A stretch of DNA of 64,000 bases from Plazaster borealis (GCA_021014325.1 CM037476.1:14048827-14112826), one strand, 5' to 3'. Shown: positions 11,835 to 23,984, numbered from the stretch's first letter. The notes: generated by a model from the sequence alone, not told the origin. Numbers and translations are program-made.

Positions 11835-12368
11835 CATTAATAAATACCCCCATGAGAATTTGGGATTTTTGTTTCGTCGATACTAGTAGAATTGTTCTAT
11901 TCATGTTTGGAGGGCATTTCTTTAGGCTGTTCAGTTTTTGTACGGGACCTTATCTCTCACACATACTTGAAAATAGGCAGCTTTGAAAATAGGCAGTGTA
12001 GGTCTCGCGACAATAATGTAACCATTGAGTTTCCAGGCAGCTCTGAGCCATCAGCTTTGGGAGATTAATGTGGGTGCATTTTTGTTTGGTTTTTACTTTT
12101 GTCACATCACTTTTTTTCCAACCCCCAAAAAATATTGGTGGAATGATTACGTTTAAAACTATACAATGTTATAAATGAAGTTAAAATAAAATCTAGAAGC
12201 TTATGAGAAAAATGAAAACATTTTGCTTGACCTCCAACATCAGACTCAAAGTGTCAAATTGCGAATTGATCAAACTGTGTTATGCAAACGTAGGTCTTAA
12301 ATTTGTTCTTAAAACTGAAACAAAACACATTTGAAAGTGTCTTTGAAATTAAGGAACAAATTTTTGTT
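11835..12368. other. Non-coding DNA
   Basis: AT-rich sequence without an exon, RNA gene or repeat that I can support. Confidence 0.4.
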
Positions 12369-12372
12369 TTAA

Positions 12373-12666
12373 CACGTTGACTGCCGTTCATAAATTCGTA
12401 GGGGCGTTTCCATTTGCCAAGCATCCAAGTGTGGTGCGCATGCGTGCATACCAAATAGGTATTTTTTTTGGTGTCTACATGTTGTAGCATACAAATTCTA
12501 ACGATGTGTGCTCAACACTACCAGAAGCGTATTCGTTGCGTTCTCAGTGATGCCAGTGTATTCAATTCACTATACAAAAGCATTTCATTCTCTACGAGTA
12601 TACTCGTAGTGGCAGAATCCGTTACACCTGTTACTACGAATATACTTGTAGGGGGCAGTCAACGTG
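12373..12666. mobile_element. piggyBac-like MITE
   Basis: A 294-bp element between two TTAA sites (12369-12372 and 12667-12670), with 13-bp perfect terminal inverted repeats CACGTTGACTGCC / GGCAGTCAACGTG. The TTAA target with a C-rich 13-bp end is typical of piggyBac-derived MITEs. Interior palindromes around TACGAGTATACTCGTA are visible at 12595-12610. There is no coding capacity, and the frames at 12254-12490 and 12468-12680 cross its borders and are artefacts. Confidence 0.85.
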
Positions 12667-13029
12667 TTAAAGGAAGTTAGTTTAATGGGGGACAAAACGG
12701 CTTAGTATGTTTCTGGAGCAGATTTCTACGGTTTGGAATGCCGCTGTAAAGGTTGTGGTGGGGCTGGGGGTGTAGAATTGAATCTCTCCCCACACCAGTG
12801 CACTGCTGCTTGACACAATAAGCTCAATTAAATGCAATTAAAGATAGGTACTGCTCAGATTGATAATTAAATGCCCATGTGATAGGAAGGCCACTCCTCA
12901 AGTGCCTATTTTATCTATGACAACCAATATAAAAAACTAAATTGAGAACAAACATTGTTTGTGATGTCAAACATAGGCCTACCAATAGTTGTTAGCTAAT
13001 AAATGTCCTCCAAAACTATCACAACGAGC
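12667..13029. other. Non-coding DNA
   Basis: A G-rich run (GTTGTGGTGGGGCTGGGGGT near 12755) and AT-rich sequence. No gene was found. Confidence 0.4.
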
Positions 13030-13990
13030 TGCTTGAAGTATTCAATATAATGGTCTAAATGTTGCCAATACAAACTAAAATACAACGTTTAGGATGTCAT
13101 GGTCAAAACATAAATACTATTATTTGTACGTTGTAATTAAACTAGAATACATTGTAACAACATGATGGTAAAAACAAAGATACTACGCTGTGATATTAAT
13201 TAAAGGCCTACAACGTGATGGTCACTATATACGTTGGAAGGTTGAGACAACGTGGCTGTCACAACTTGAATAGTACATTTTTTTTGCAATACCAAAATAC
13301 CACGTGATGACAATGTGATCACCAAAACTTAAAGGAACATTACAGAATTGGTTTTTGCTAACAAAACAGTTAAGCACTTTATCTAATCCACCATATACAT
13401 AATGTGACAAACCTGTAGAAGTTTGAGATCGATCGGCCATCTGGGCCACAAGAAAATAGTGAAAAACCGATTACACATTTGCATGTGTTATACAATGCAT
13501 GAATAAAACGCTCATGAGCGATAAACTCCAATCGGAAATTAGTTTTATTTATTTCTCATCAAATATGACATTTCAGACAGAAATATTTCTAGGGATGTTT
13601 TCTACTATCATCATCATTAGACTGTGTAAGTTTTATGTAAATCTGTGATCTTAAAGAAAATTTTAATTACCAGTTCTGTAACGTTCCTTTAAACATTACG
13701 TTTTGACAATACCAAAATACAACAACAAAAAAATTTACAGTTAAAACTTAAATATTACGTTTTAATGTTACAAAAATACAACGTTTAGACAACGTGACTG
13801 CCACAACGCAAATGCTACGTTTTAATAATACCAAAATACAACGTCAAGAAAACGTGATCGTCGCGATGTAAATATGACATTTTAATGTTACCAAAATACA
13901 ATGTGTAGACAACGTGACTGACACACGCAAATACTACGTTGTAATACCAAAATACAACGTTGTGAACTTTTTACGTACAAAACTTTCCGG
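13030..13990. repeat. Degenerate ~60-bp tandem array (ACGTT-rich)
   Basis: Units carry AATACAACGTTTAGACAACG, then TGACTGTCACAACGCAAATA, then CTACGTTTTAATAATACC, with period near 60. The unit is visible before 13325 and again after 13692, so the array existed before the MITE at 13333-13688 interrupted it. It runs on at lower identity into ACAACGTTG-rich sequence to about 14150. Confidence 0.75.
13333..13688. mobile_element. TTAA-type MITE, family D
   Basis: A 356-bp element between TTAA sites at 13329-13332 and 13689-13692. The inverted ends are AGGAACATTACAGAATTGGT and, on the other strand, AGGAACGTTACAGAACTGGT. A perfect palindrome CGCTCATGAGCG lies at the centre (13509-13520). An interior stretch (GATCGATCGGCCATCTGGGC, then CACAAGAAAATAGTGAAA) aligns loosely with the CTCAATTGGTCATCGAAGTT / GCAAGAAAATGATGAAA part of family A, so the two families are related. 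It has no coding capacity. Confidence 0.88.
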
Positions 13991-14640
13991 TAACATTGCA
14001 TACATTACCAACTTGCAACCAATGTACAACATTGGTTGAAAATCATGTTAAGATCTGACGCAACATAGTCAAAACGTTGTCATCCAATCGACCAAATTGC
14101 AACCTTTTCACAATGTTGTGCAACGTTGTAACAACATTTTGTGTTAGCTGGGCCTGTTTCAGTCCCAGAGTAGGTGGCAGTGTGCCCAACTGGATGGTGA
14201 CAGTTGGTTTGGGTCGACAGCCCAAATCAGTTCAGTGTAGCCCTCACCTTGAAATGGCCTTCCGGCTTTGTAATGTTAGGGAATTTCTCATAAAAAAAAT
14301 AATTAAAAAATAAAGCAAAAAACCCACTTTTGTTTAGTTGTTGATAACATTGTTTTTGTATCTATTTTATTTACAGCCATCTTAAGAGATAGAAGCTTAA
14401 CCAAGCACAGCTGATGTTCTGGACAATATGATGTCAACCATGGATATGAAAAATCTATGCAAGCAGTGGTATACGTGTATGTCCTTAGGAATTGGGAAGT
14501 AATGAACTATCTGGCCAGGCAGAATAGTTTGGTGCCTTTGAGGGATAATGAGAATGTGTGTTTATGATTGTTCAGACAGAAACATGAAAAACATGGTGGC
14601 AGCAGCATGATAATTGTCTATTGTAGAGAATTTTCAACCA
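13991..14640. other. Non-coding DNA beside the arrays
   Basis: Contains the tail of the ACGTT-rich array (to about 14150) and a GC-richer segment at 14150-14260 with weak open frames on both strands. No splice-bounded exon or recognisable protein motif was found. Confidence 0.4.
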
Positions 14641-17180
14641 GGGACCAAATGTCATAGACCTGCTTAAGCAAATCATTTTTCTGCTAAGCAAAAATAAGAA
14701 TGAAACCACGGTACACATGACATGGTATTTTGGCAGGTACATTGATTTAGTGTTTGGCTATTTTGTTTGTGCTTAAAGGCATCGTACACGTTTGGTAATT
14801 GTCAAAGACCAGTGTTCTCATTTGGTGTATTCCAACATATGCATAAAAAAATAAGCCTGTGAAAATTTGGGCTCAATTGGTCATCGAAGTTGCAAGAAAA
14901 TGATGAAAGAAAAAACACCCTTGTTGTACAAATTTGTGTGCTTTCAGATAGGAATAAAAACTTCTTGCAAGAAGTTTTAATTATTTTAGTGAGAAATTAC
15001 CTCTTTTTCAAAAACTACGTTACTTCAGAAGGAGTCTTTCTCACAATGTTTTATACTATCAACAGCTCTCTGTTGCTCGTTGCCAAGTCAGTTTTTATGC
15101 TAATAAATATTTTGAGTAATTACCAAACGTGTACGATGCCTTTAAGGATAACATTTTGCCTAACAGCTTTCTGCTAAGCAAAACTAAGGATGAAACCAGT
15201 CACATACAGTACACAAGACATGGTATTTTGGCTGGTAACCTTATTCTGGCATGTAAAATTATTTAGTGCTTGGCTATTTTGTTTGTGCTTAAGGATACCA
15301 TTTTGCCTCACAGCTTTCTGCTAAGCAAAACTAAGGAGGAAACCACTCACATACAGTACACATGACATAGTGTTTTGGCTTGTAACCTTATTCTGGCACG
15401 TAAAATAACTTAGTGCTTAGCTACTTTTTTGTGTGCTTAAGGATAACATTTTGCTTAACAGTTTTCTGCTAAACAAAACTAAGCAAGAAACCAGTCACAT
15501 ACGGTACACATGACATGGTATTTTGGCTGGCAATCTTATTCTGGCATGTAAAATTATTTAGTGCTTGGCTATTTTGTTTGTGCTTAAGGATACCATTTTG
15601 CCTCACAGCTTTCTGCTAAGCAAAACTAAGGAGGAAACCACTCACATACAGTACACATGACATAGTGTTTTGGCTTGTAACCTTATTCTGGCACGTAAAA
15701 TAACTTAGTGCTTAGCTACTTTTTGTGTTCTTAAGGATAACATTTTGCTTAACAGTTTTCTGCTAAACAAAACTAAGCAAGAAACCAGTCACTTACGGTA
15801 CACATGACATGGTATTTTGGCTGGCAATCTTATTCTGGCACGTAACCTTATTCTGGCCGAACAAAATTATTAAGTGCTTGGCTATTTTTGTTGTGCTTAA
15901 GGATACCATTTTGCTTATCAGCTTTCTGCTAAGCAAAACTAAGGATGAAACCAGTCCAAACGGTACAAATGTCATGGTATTTTGGCTGGTAACCTTATTC
16001 TGGCACGTAAAATAACTTAGTGCTTAGCTAATTTTTTGTGTGCTTAAGGATAACATTTTGCTTAACAGTTTTCTGCTAAACAAAACTAAGCATGAAACCA
16101 GTCACATGCGGTACACATGACATGGAATTTTGGCTGGTAACCTTATTCTGGCATGTAACCTTATTCTGGCCCTGCTACAAAATGATTAAGTGCTCGGCTA
16201 TTTTTGATGTGCTTATAAGGATACCATTTTGCTTAACAGCTTTCTGCTAAGCAAAACTAAGGATGAAACCAATCACATATAGTACACAAGACATGGTTTT
16301 TTGGCTGCTAGCCTTATTCTGGCACGTAAAATTATTTTGTGCTTAGCTTTTTTTTGTGTGTGTAAGGATAACATTTTGCCTAACAATTTTCTGCAAGCAA
16401 AACTAAGGATGAAACCAGTCCAAACGGTACATATGTCGTGGTTTTTTGGCTGGTAACCTTATTCTGACACGTGAAAATAATTTAGTTTGTGGCTATTTTT
16501 GTTGTGCTTATGGATACCATTTTGCCTAACAGTTTTCTGCTAAGCAAAACTAAGCATGAAACCAGTCACATACAGTACCCATGACATGGTATTTTGGATG
16601 GTAACCTTATTCTGGCACGTAACATTATTAAGTGCTTAGCTATTTTTGTGTGCATAAGGATACCATTTTGCTTAACAGCTTTCTGCTAAACAAAACTAAG
16701 GATGAAACTAGTCACATACAGAACACATGACATGGTATATTGGCTGGTGACCTTATTCTGGCACGTAAAATTATTCAGTGCTTTATAGCTACTTTTTTGT
16801 TGTGCTTAAAACCCTAACCCCCTAAGCATTTCTACTAGAAAGCTTCCACAACCCATCATACTCCAACAGTTTACTTATGTACACAATCCAACAGTTTATG
16901 TACTGGAACAGTACACAACAGGTCCTGTGCTTCTGGACTGTGATTTAGTGGGTACTTTCCACAGTGCTAGACCATCCAAATTTTGGCAGGCCTGGGGTGG
17001 TTAGGGGTGCTTAAGGATAACAATTTGCTTTACAGCTTTCTGCTAAGCAAAACTAAGCATGAAACAGTCGCGTACGGTACACATGGCATGGTATTTGGGC
17101 TGTTAACCTTATTCTTGCAAGTAAAATTATTTTGTGCTTGCTGGCTACTTTTGTGCATAAGCAGCTCTTTGAAATTACTT
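14641..17180. repeat. 147-bp tandem array bounded by MITE ends
   Basis: About a dozen units of roughly 147 bp carry CAGCTTTCTGCTAAGCAAAA, then GTACACATGACATGGTATTT, then TTGGCTGGTAACCTTATTCT, then GTGCTTAGCTA...GTGCTTAAGGATA. Paired units at 15331 and 15626 (GGAGGAAACC variant) show a dimer with offset 295. The outer ends, 14641-14670 and 17155-17180, match the terminal inverted repeats of the family at 59467-59655. The monomer matches the interior of that element read on the opposite strand. The array therefore looks like one MITE whose interior was amplified. The segment 16800-17010 is an unrelated interruption. Confidence 0.8.
14777..15141 (+). mobile_element. TTAA-type MITE, family A, copy 2
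   Basis: A 365-bp element at TTAA (14773-14776 and 15142-15145) with ends AGGCATCGTACACGTTTGGT and its exact complement at the right. The central palindrome core is CTTCTTGCAAGAAG. It interrupts the GTGCTTAAGGATA motif of the 147-bp monomer. Several other monomers keep that motif intact and so serve as empty sites. The interior is close to the copy at 10445. Confidence 0.92.
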
Positions 17181-19623
17181 CCTGCTCTCAGGTAGTTTTA
17201 AGTATTACACGCAGCAGCAGACAACTTTGGAAATCAAATTGTGTTTTGTTTTTTGTTTTGTTTACAATTTATTCCTTTATTTACATGTTGTAAGTCAAAT
17301 ATTATGAATATTGAACCTGCTTTGTTCGTTTAAAATTATGCATGCCAAACATTCTTGGCCCAGTTTCACTGCTCTGCTTACCGTGGAGTTCTGTGCTTAC
17401 TGTCACCATTTTCTGCTGACAGGGTTAGTGCCAATTTTCTATGCTTGCTGTGTCAGTGAAGAATGCTTATTCATGTGAAGTACACATGTGCACAAGAAAA
17501 ACTTCCTTACTGACCTGTGAAGTACTTTGGGCTTAATTAAAGCACGAATTTAAAGCATGAAGTTCATATAGAGCTGCTTCCGGTATTTAAGCTTACAAAT
17601 TACATCATTGGTAACTGTTGTATTATTTCAAGAAAACGTGGATTTCTTGGTTAGGATTTAATATGAAATATCGTTTCACCGTCCTGTTTGTGTGTCCAAG
17701 ACTGCCGAGAAAAATTAGATTAAATGAACAATTTTATGATGTCAGACAGACATTGTTGTATTAACTCCCATGTTGGAAACGATGGTTGGCCGAACAAAGC
17801 TTCAAATTGACACAAAATTTGATTTTTTCTTTAAATTGAAATTACACCTGGCGAAACGATTTTACTGGATACTTTGGAATAATATGTGCTTTCAGTCAAG
17901 TAAGTTATTTTGTAGTAACTTTGTATATACACCCAAGTAATGTAATTTACCTTTAAGCTTACTTGCCAAAACACCATAGAATATTGAAATCCAACTAAGT
18001 TTGCCGAGTATAAAGAAAATGTGAAGCACAATTTTCTGCTAAACAGCTCTATGAAGTTAGCATTGTGTACTTATGTAAAATAACTGTAATAATAATTGTT
18101 CATCAATTCTTATAGGTAAAAAGAACAGCAAACCATTAGCTGCGAAATAGCTACCCCCTTTTTGGGAGTAAAGTTAAGCGATATTACCCCGGGGTGAGTG
18201 TATTTTCCCCAGGAAAATTTCATCAAGTGTGAAACAAACATGAGTTTATTGTTCCCCATTAATTTTCTGGGGTTTTGTTTCCTGGGAAGTGATTTGCTTG
18301 TGTGAACAGGGCTTTATATTTCATAAAAAGGTATGAGGGATTATTAAGAATTTAAAATCCAAGAGGGATTAAAGCAAAATACTTTAGACTAGAGTATCCT
18401 CAATTGTTTAAAATCTTTGAAAGAAAAAGTAATCGTTTTACTGCTTTTGATCTGTTCACATTAATTTTGTGACCTTGTCTTAGTATTGTTTTGGGCACAA
18501 AAGTCACTATTGTTGACTTGTTACTGCAGTTTATTACTGAAAGACATTTTAAACGTTAATTTATATTTATTTATTTATTTTATTCAATTTTTTTCCGTTG
18601 GGGGCCGTCTTGAAATGCCTTTTTGTTGATTTTGACAGCATAGAAGTGTGTTTCTCTTTGTAATATAGTAATTTGTGATACGTTTCAATTATTGGTGCTT
18701 TGTTTTAAAATTAATCAATATTTTTAAATAATTGCTTATCCTGTACTTTTTTCTTTTGTTATGGTTTTGGCTATCAATTGTTAAATCTTTAATAAATCAG
18801 TGTGTTATTTTATTATGTTGTAATAATGAGTAATAAATTGTTGAAAACTAAATTAATGACTTGTTTATTTAATTTGTCTGACAGTTCTCCATCCACCCCA
18901 CCCCCCAGATTTTTTTTCAAAAAAAATGATTTTAATATTTTAATAATAAATAAAATACAAAGACAAAAAAATAAAACAAATTGGAGGCATTTACCCTATT
19001 CTGAACTGATTATACAAAATAACCATGTTTTTGTAGCTGCTCTGAACATGTTTAGATCAACGCCGCCACAACCTTTGCACGGTGCATGCTGTGCTGCAGT
19101 TGTATGGACACACTTGGACAGTGTGTAGTACATGCACTGCATGGGTGTACACGTGAGTACTACATTCGTGAGCACGGCCGGGTGATACAATATAAAAAGT
19201 CGCCACTTTTACCCAATTTACTGATTTTAAATTCACCAATGTGACCCTTACCTGTTTATGTTTTCATTGCATGGTTCTCAAATTTCATTCATCATCGAAA
19301 ACCTGAAGAAAATAATAAATCAAAGTTCCTGCCGAGAAAATATTTAAAGACACTCTTTCTTTTGATATAGACTGGCTACCTCTCATTATTTTCTTAGAAA
19401 CAAATATCATTTCTGTGTACTTTTTCCATTATGACTTTGGAACCCATACAGTTTTAATATCGCTGATAGCGCCCTCTCTTGGTAACTCATGTAAGGCCTA
19501 TATAAACATGAGCTTTTTAATCGAAGAAATTTCATTAATTTTCCTTAAAATGATAATTTGCTTTACATTCTGGCTCAAATTTGACCTAATTATGATAATT
19601 GATGCTCACATATTTAATTGAGA
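17181..19623. other. Non-coding DNA with decayed MITE pieces
   Basis: Fragments of the GCCCAATTTCATAGAGCTGC family are visible at about 17355-17580 (GGCCCAGTTTCACTGCTCTG, then TATAGAGCTGCTT) and 18027-18058 (TTTTCTGCTAAACAGCTCTA). A CCCC/GGGG-rich segment at 18150-18310 (TACCCCGGGG, CCCCAGGAAAATTT, TTTCCTGGGAAG, ending TGTGTGAACAGGGC) looks like another decayed element. Low-complexity T and A runs fill 18540-18980. No exon is supported; the frames at 17831-18031 and 18802-19239 lack splice or domain support. Confidence 0.45.
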
Positions 19624-20420
19624 GTGAAAGTAAATTTCCCCCGTAACCCCCTCCACAAAACTCCCCACACCAATTGGTACTTTAAGTAGTATATAAGCTA
19701 AAGGCCAAAATGCAAGGTTTTTAGGGGCTATGACAATTATAAAAAAATCAAATGAGCAAGATCCTATCGCTTACTGGCTTAATCTTTATTCAATCACTAA
19801 TTTTAGTTCATTGGGAGAAATGACACGCGAAAGGAGAAGAAAGTAACTTTTCCCCGTAAACCCCCTCCACAAAACACATCAATCCTCAACTGATGTTAAG
19901 TTGTACTAGGCCCTAAACGCCAGTATTTCCACAAGGGCTGTGAGATTTTAAATAATAAAAGGTCCGCCGCTAACCAGCTAAATCTTTATATTTATTCTGT
20001 AATTTAAGTTAATTGGGACAATAGACACTCGAAAATTACTTTGAAAAGGAAAGTAAACGTTGTTCCCGTAACCCCATCCACAAAACCCATCAATTCCACC
20101 TGGTACTTGAAAAATGTTGTCCCAACCGGCCAGTATTTCCATGAGTGCTATGCGATTTTGAAACTTCAATTAACTAACATTCCACGATTGACTAGCTATA
20201 TCTTTTTATTGCATCACTAATTTGAAACAATTAGAATAATATTGACACTCAAAAATGGTCTCCAGAAGGAAAGTTAGTTGTGCCCCGTAACCCCCTCCAC
20301 AAAAACCCATCAATCCCATAAACAGCAATCATCAGGGTTTTACGCAGGGGCTTCGGGATTGGGAAATATTTTAAATAAACAACATTCCGTCGCTAACTGG
20401 CTAATAATTTCCCATCATTG
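19624..20420. repeat. ~220-bp tandem repeat, four units
   Basis: Four units begin near 19628, 19848, 20050 and 20270. Each starts GGAAAGTAA...CCCCGTAACC and CCCTCCACAAAAC, and later has CGCTAACTGGCTAAT.TTT and CACTAATTT...AATTGGGA.A. Unit length varies between about 200 and 222 bp, and similarity is moderate. No coding frame persists across units. Confidence 0.8.
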
Positions 20421-20680
20421 ATGAAAGTTTCTTTCTACTGGTGTATTATTCCATCCTGTTAATTTATTTTATGTCAATGATAATTACAACGAAAATGAAT
20501 AATAATGACCGATTTTTAGCCTACCGGTAATCGTTAAAGTCCCATCATGAGTCTCCCTCACTCAGTTTGTTTTTAAATTTGTATTTTCTCATCACCAATA
20601 TATTTTGAAGTTATCCCTCACAATTAGACATTGGGAAAAAACCCCTAAACTAGGCAGTAGGTTTACCCGCAGAGTTTTAT

Positions 20681-20906
20681 ACCCAATCTTCTAAGAAACA
20701 AATAGCAAATAATGCATCCACACCCCACACCCACAGCCCGAGTGCCTTTCTGGCTTAACACTTTCCGCCACGCGACCAAGCCTACCGCTTGTAACCGTCT
20801 AGTTTTTAGAACCAACCGCCTGAGAAACAAGGCATACCATAACAACAAAACACACACAGATACACACCTGAAACCATGCTCTTTCCTTCACGACACCTGC
20901 GTGTCA
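20681..20906. mobile_element. Candidate insertion between 14-bp direct repeats
   Basis: An exact 14-bp direct repeat, CCGCAGAGTTTTAT (20667-20680 and 20907-20920), flanks 226 bp that is more GC-rich than its surroundings. A long target duplication and short length fit a SINE-type retroposon. No clear poly(A) or RNA polymerase III boxes were identified, so class and orientation are open. Open frames on both strands here (20663-20857, 20712-20954) are short and unrecognised. Confidence 0.4.
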
Positions 20907-20920
20907 CCGCAGAGTTTTAT

Positions 20921-22419
20921 TATATCAACCACATTAATCAAAACAATCATTTGAAATCATGACACATTCAGGAAAACATAGTTCATGGTGTCTCTATTTC
21001 ACTAATACTGCATGTAAAGGTATTAAGAGCATTTTTACCAGCCATTTAAAAAGTTTAAACATTGGGTCACAAACAAGCGAAGGGTCACATCAAAACCACA
21101 TTACTCTTGGTCTTTCATGGCACCCCCCCCCGGAACGTTTACCTCCGTACAATGTTGTCTCTTATTCCTTATAACCAAAAAGACATGACTTTCCAGTCGC
21201 CACCAACGTCAATATCCCATTCTCTTAGTGTCTCTCCTTAAAAGACAAATTTGTTTTCCTTCCTAGCCTCGTTTTGGTTGTAATGTACCATCCGTTGATA
21301 TTGTAAATCGAACATTATAAAAGCACTGTGGTATCCTCCCAAAACCTTAACACGAAAGCTATTTTCTTTCACTGAAGAAGGGCACATTATTTAGATGGGC
21401 AAAATAAAAATACATTTACCAAAAATAGTTTAAAAGAATTACAACGAACCTGTATCACCACCAAGACACGTACAATCCAACCAAACACGAAGTGAATTCC
21501 AAAACTTCATAATTATATTAACCTCCTTTTTATTCGTTGCAACAATGATTTACAGTGACATCTGCATAAGGCATGTTAGTAGAAACCAGAAACGCATCAA
21601 TTTAATTTTGATCGTGTATGAATAATACAAGGCTAAATTTAATAAAGCCTGTTAGCTAGAACAAATTTCTAAGCACAAAAATGTGTTGCTCAGCAGAAAT
21701 GTGTTTGATTTGCAAAGAAAGTTGCTATAAACTAAATTTTATACTTAACAGCATTTGGAATTTTGCTTCGAAGTAACAACGGTAGGTCTAACATTTCAAG
21801 CAGAGTCAAACTTAAATTACGCGTTGTTTTTAACTACTCTATGTAATACAATTGTATTTTGTTAAAAATACTATCTTTAACAAACGTTCATAATCCGATC
21901 ACCTATCCATGTCCAGAGACGACTACAAAGCCCGTCTCAATATTTTCAAAAATACCCATTAATAACTCTACTATGACACATATATGCCATTAAAACAACA
22001 AATCGATAAAGATTTGGCATGTCCTTATGTTTTGGATAGTATTCCTGCTACCACCACCCCCTGTGACTCTTGTGACATTTTAAATTGTTAAAACCGTGAA
22101 GTTACTATAGGCCTACGCACTTTACTATTATAATAATTGTAATAATATAACGATAAAGACGTTTTAATAAAAATATAGCAAGCAACTGTTCAAGTTATTT
22201 GATATCACACTGCACTCTTCTTAAATAGAGTCATAAAGAATCATAACAAGGCCTGTCTAGTGTGCCGAGATATATAAAAACAAACATTTGAAATTAGTTG
22301 TAATCACGTGTTATCTATAATGATAATGATTTGCAATCAAGTACTGCTAGAACAAGATTTTTTACAAAAATACTCTTCGGTATGAGGTTGCTCTTAGTAC
22401 CAATAACTACACATTATTA
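20921..22419. other. Non-coding AT-rich DNA
   Basis: No gene or RNA was recognised. A decayed piece resembling the AAGCACAAAAATGTGTTGCT / CAGCAGAAATG interior of the GCCCAATTTCATAG MITE family lies near 21665-21710. Confidence 0.4.
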
Positions 22420-23125
22420 ACAATTCTAGTGAAAAGAGGGCGGTATTTACCTTTAGTGGACCATCAGTAGCAATTCTTTTCTCCAAAATAATTACTGAGA
22501 ACAAATTCCCGTCAAAGGAGGGCAGTCTTTACTTTTAGTGGACCATCAAATAGCAATTTTTGTTCTGCATAAGAAAAATCAAGAAACTTGTTTTTTTAAA
22601 AAGAGGGCGGTATTTACTATGTGTGATTCCCTGCGATAACTTGATATTAAAAACAATTATTGAGAACAAATTCTAGTCAAAAGAGGGCGGTATTTACTTT
22701 TACTGGACCATCATTAGCAAAAGATTTTCTAAACAAACAAACTATTGAGAAAAAAATCAGTCAAGGGAGGGCGGTATTAAATATTAGTGGGCCATCATTA
22801 GCAAACAAATCTACAAAAAAAGAAATTATTAAGAACAGATTTTAGTGAACAGAGGGTGGAATTTACTATTAGTGAACCAGCATTAGCAACAAAAAGTTCT
22901 ACAAAAACTAGTTCGGGGTTGAACAAAGAAAAAATGACTATTAAGAGCGGGATTTGAACCAATGACCTCCGGTTTAAATATTGGTGTCTCCCTATTTTGT
23001 CAATATCTTTGAACGGGGTGCCAGGCAGAAGCCATACAACCGTTAACCGCCGTGTAGCCTAAGCCAGAGATCACACCCAAGTTTACGATAAAACCTGAGA
23101 AGCAGCAGCCAGGTGATCACCTTAA

Positions 23126-23240
23126 AGACACTGGACACTATTGGTAATATTGTCAAAGACCAGTCTTCTCACTTGGTGTATCTCAACGCAGCTTCTTCAG
23201 ATTAATGCAGCCTGTATAAGAATCTTCAGTTTTTCAAAAA
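23126..23240 (+). mobile_element. TTAA-type MITE, family E, 5' fragment
   Basis: After TTAA at 23122-23125 the sequence reads AGACACTGGACACTATTGGT and continues TGTCAAAGACCAGTCTTCTC ACTTGGTGTAT, matching the left end of family A (TTTGGTAATTGTCAAAGACC, AGTGTTCTCA). The right half is missing, replaced by the 81-bp repeats. It lies just inside the left arm of the foldback-like structure. Confidence 0.7.
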
Positions 23241-23900
23241 TTATTTCGAAGAATTTCTTTTGCTAATATTGGTTCACTTACAGTAAATACCATCCTCTTC
23301 TGACTCGAATTTGTTCTCAATAATAATCTCTAATAATCTCCGTATATACGGCTCTGTCCACTAATAGTGAATACCGCCCTCTTTTGACTAGAATTTTTTC
23401 TCAAGAAGTATTTCTGTAAAAAAAAATTGCCAATGATGGTCCACTAATAGTGAATACCGCCCTCTTTGGACTACGTTCTCAATAATTATTTCTGTAGAAA
23501 ATAATTGCTAATGATGGTCCACTAATAGTGAATACCGCCCTCTTTGGACTACGTTCTCAATAATTATTTCTGTAGAAAATAATTGCTAATGATGGTCCAC
23601 TAATAGTGAATACCGCCCTCCTTTGACTAGAATTTGTTCTCAATAATTATTTCTGCAGTAAATAATTGCTAATGATGGTCCACTAATAGTGAATACCGCC
23701 CTCTTTTGATTATAATTTTTTCTCAATAATTATTTCTGTAGAAAATAATTGCCAATGATGGTCCGCTAGTGAATACCGCCCTCTTTGGACTTGAATTTGT
23801 TCTCAATAATTATTACTGTGAAAAAAATTGCTAATGATGGTCCACCAATAGTAAATACCGCCCTCTTTTGACTAGAATTTTTTCTCATTAATTATTTTGT

Positions 23901-23984
23901 AATATCAAGTTATAAACAAAAGGGGAAACTGACTGGGTAAATTGTACCCAGTCAGTTTCCGTTGTGGTTTATTACTTGATATTT
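23901..23984. repeat. Long hairpin, ~38-bp arms
   Basis: The left arm (AATATCAAGTTATAAAC, then AGGGGAAACTGACTGGGTA) is mirrored by the right arm (TACCCAGTCAGTTTCC, then GGTTTATTACTTGATATT) across a loop of about 5 nt. It joins the central repeats to the right unique arm of the foldback-like structure. The AATATCAAGTTAT motif also appears in reverse near 22634. Confidence 0.85.

Noticed and set aside
14043..14313. Overlapping frames on both strands in a GC-richer patch as a small gene
   Set aside because: No splice borders, no recognisable motif, and partial overlap with the tail of the ACGTT-rich array.
16807..16822. ACCCTAACCCCC, which looks like telomere repeat
   Set aside because: Only about two units inside an unrelated interruption of the 147-bp array; no extended tract.
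19057..19239. Minus-strand frames rich in Cys and His as a small zinc-binding peptide
   Set aside because: Cysteine spacing fits no known finger, two phases are open at once, and there is no gene context.
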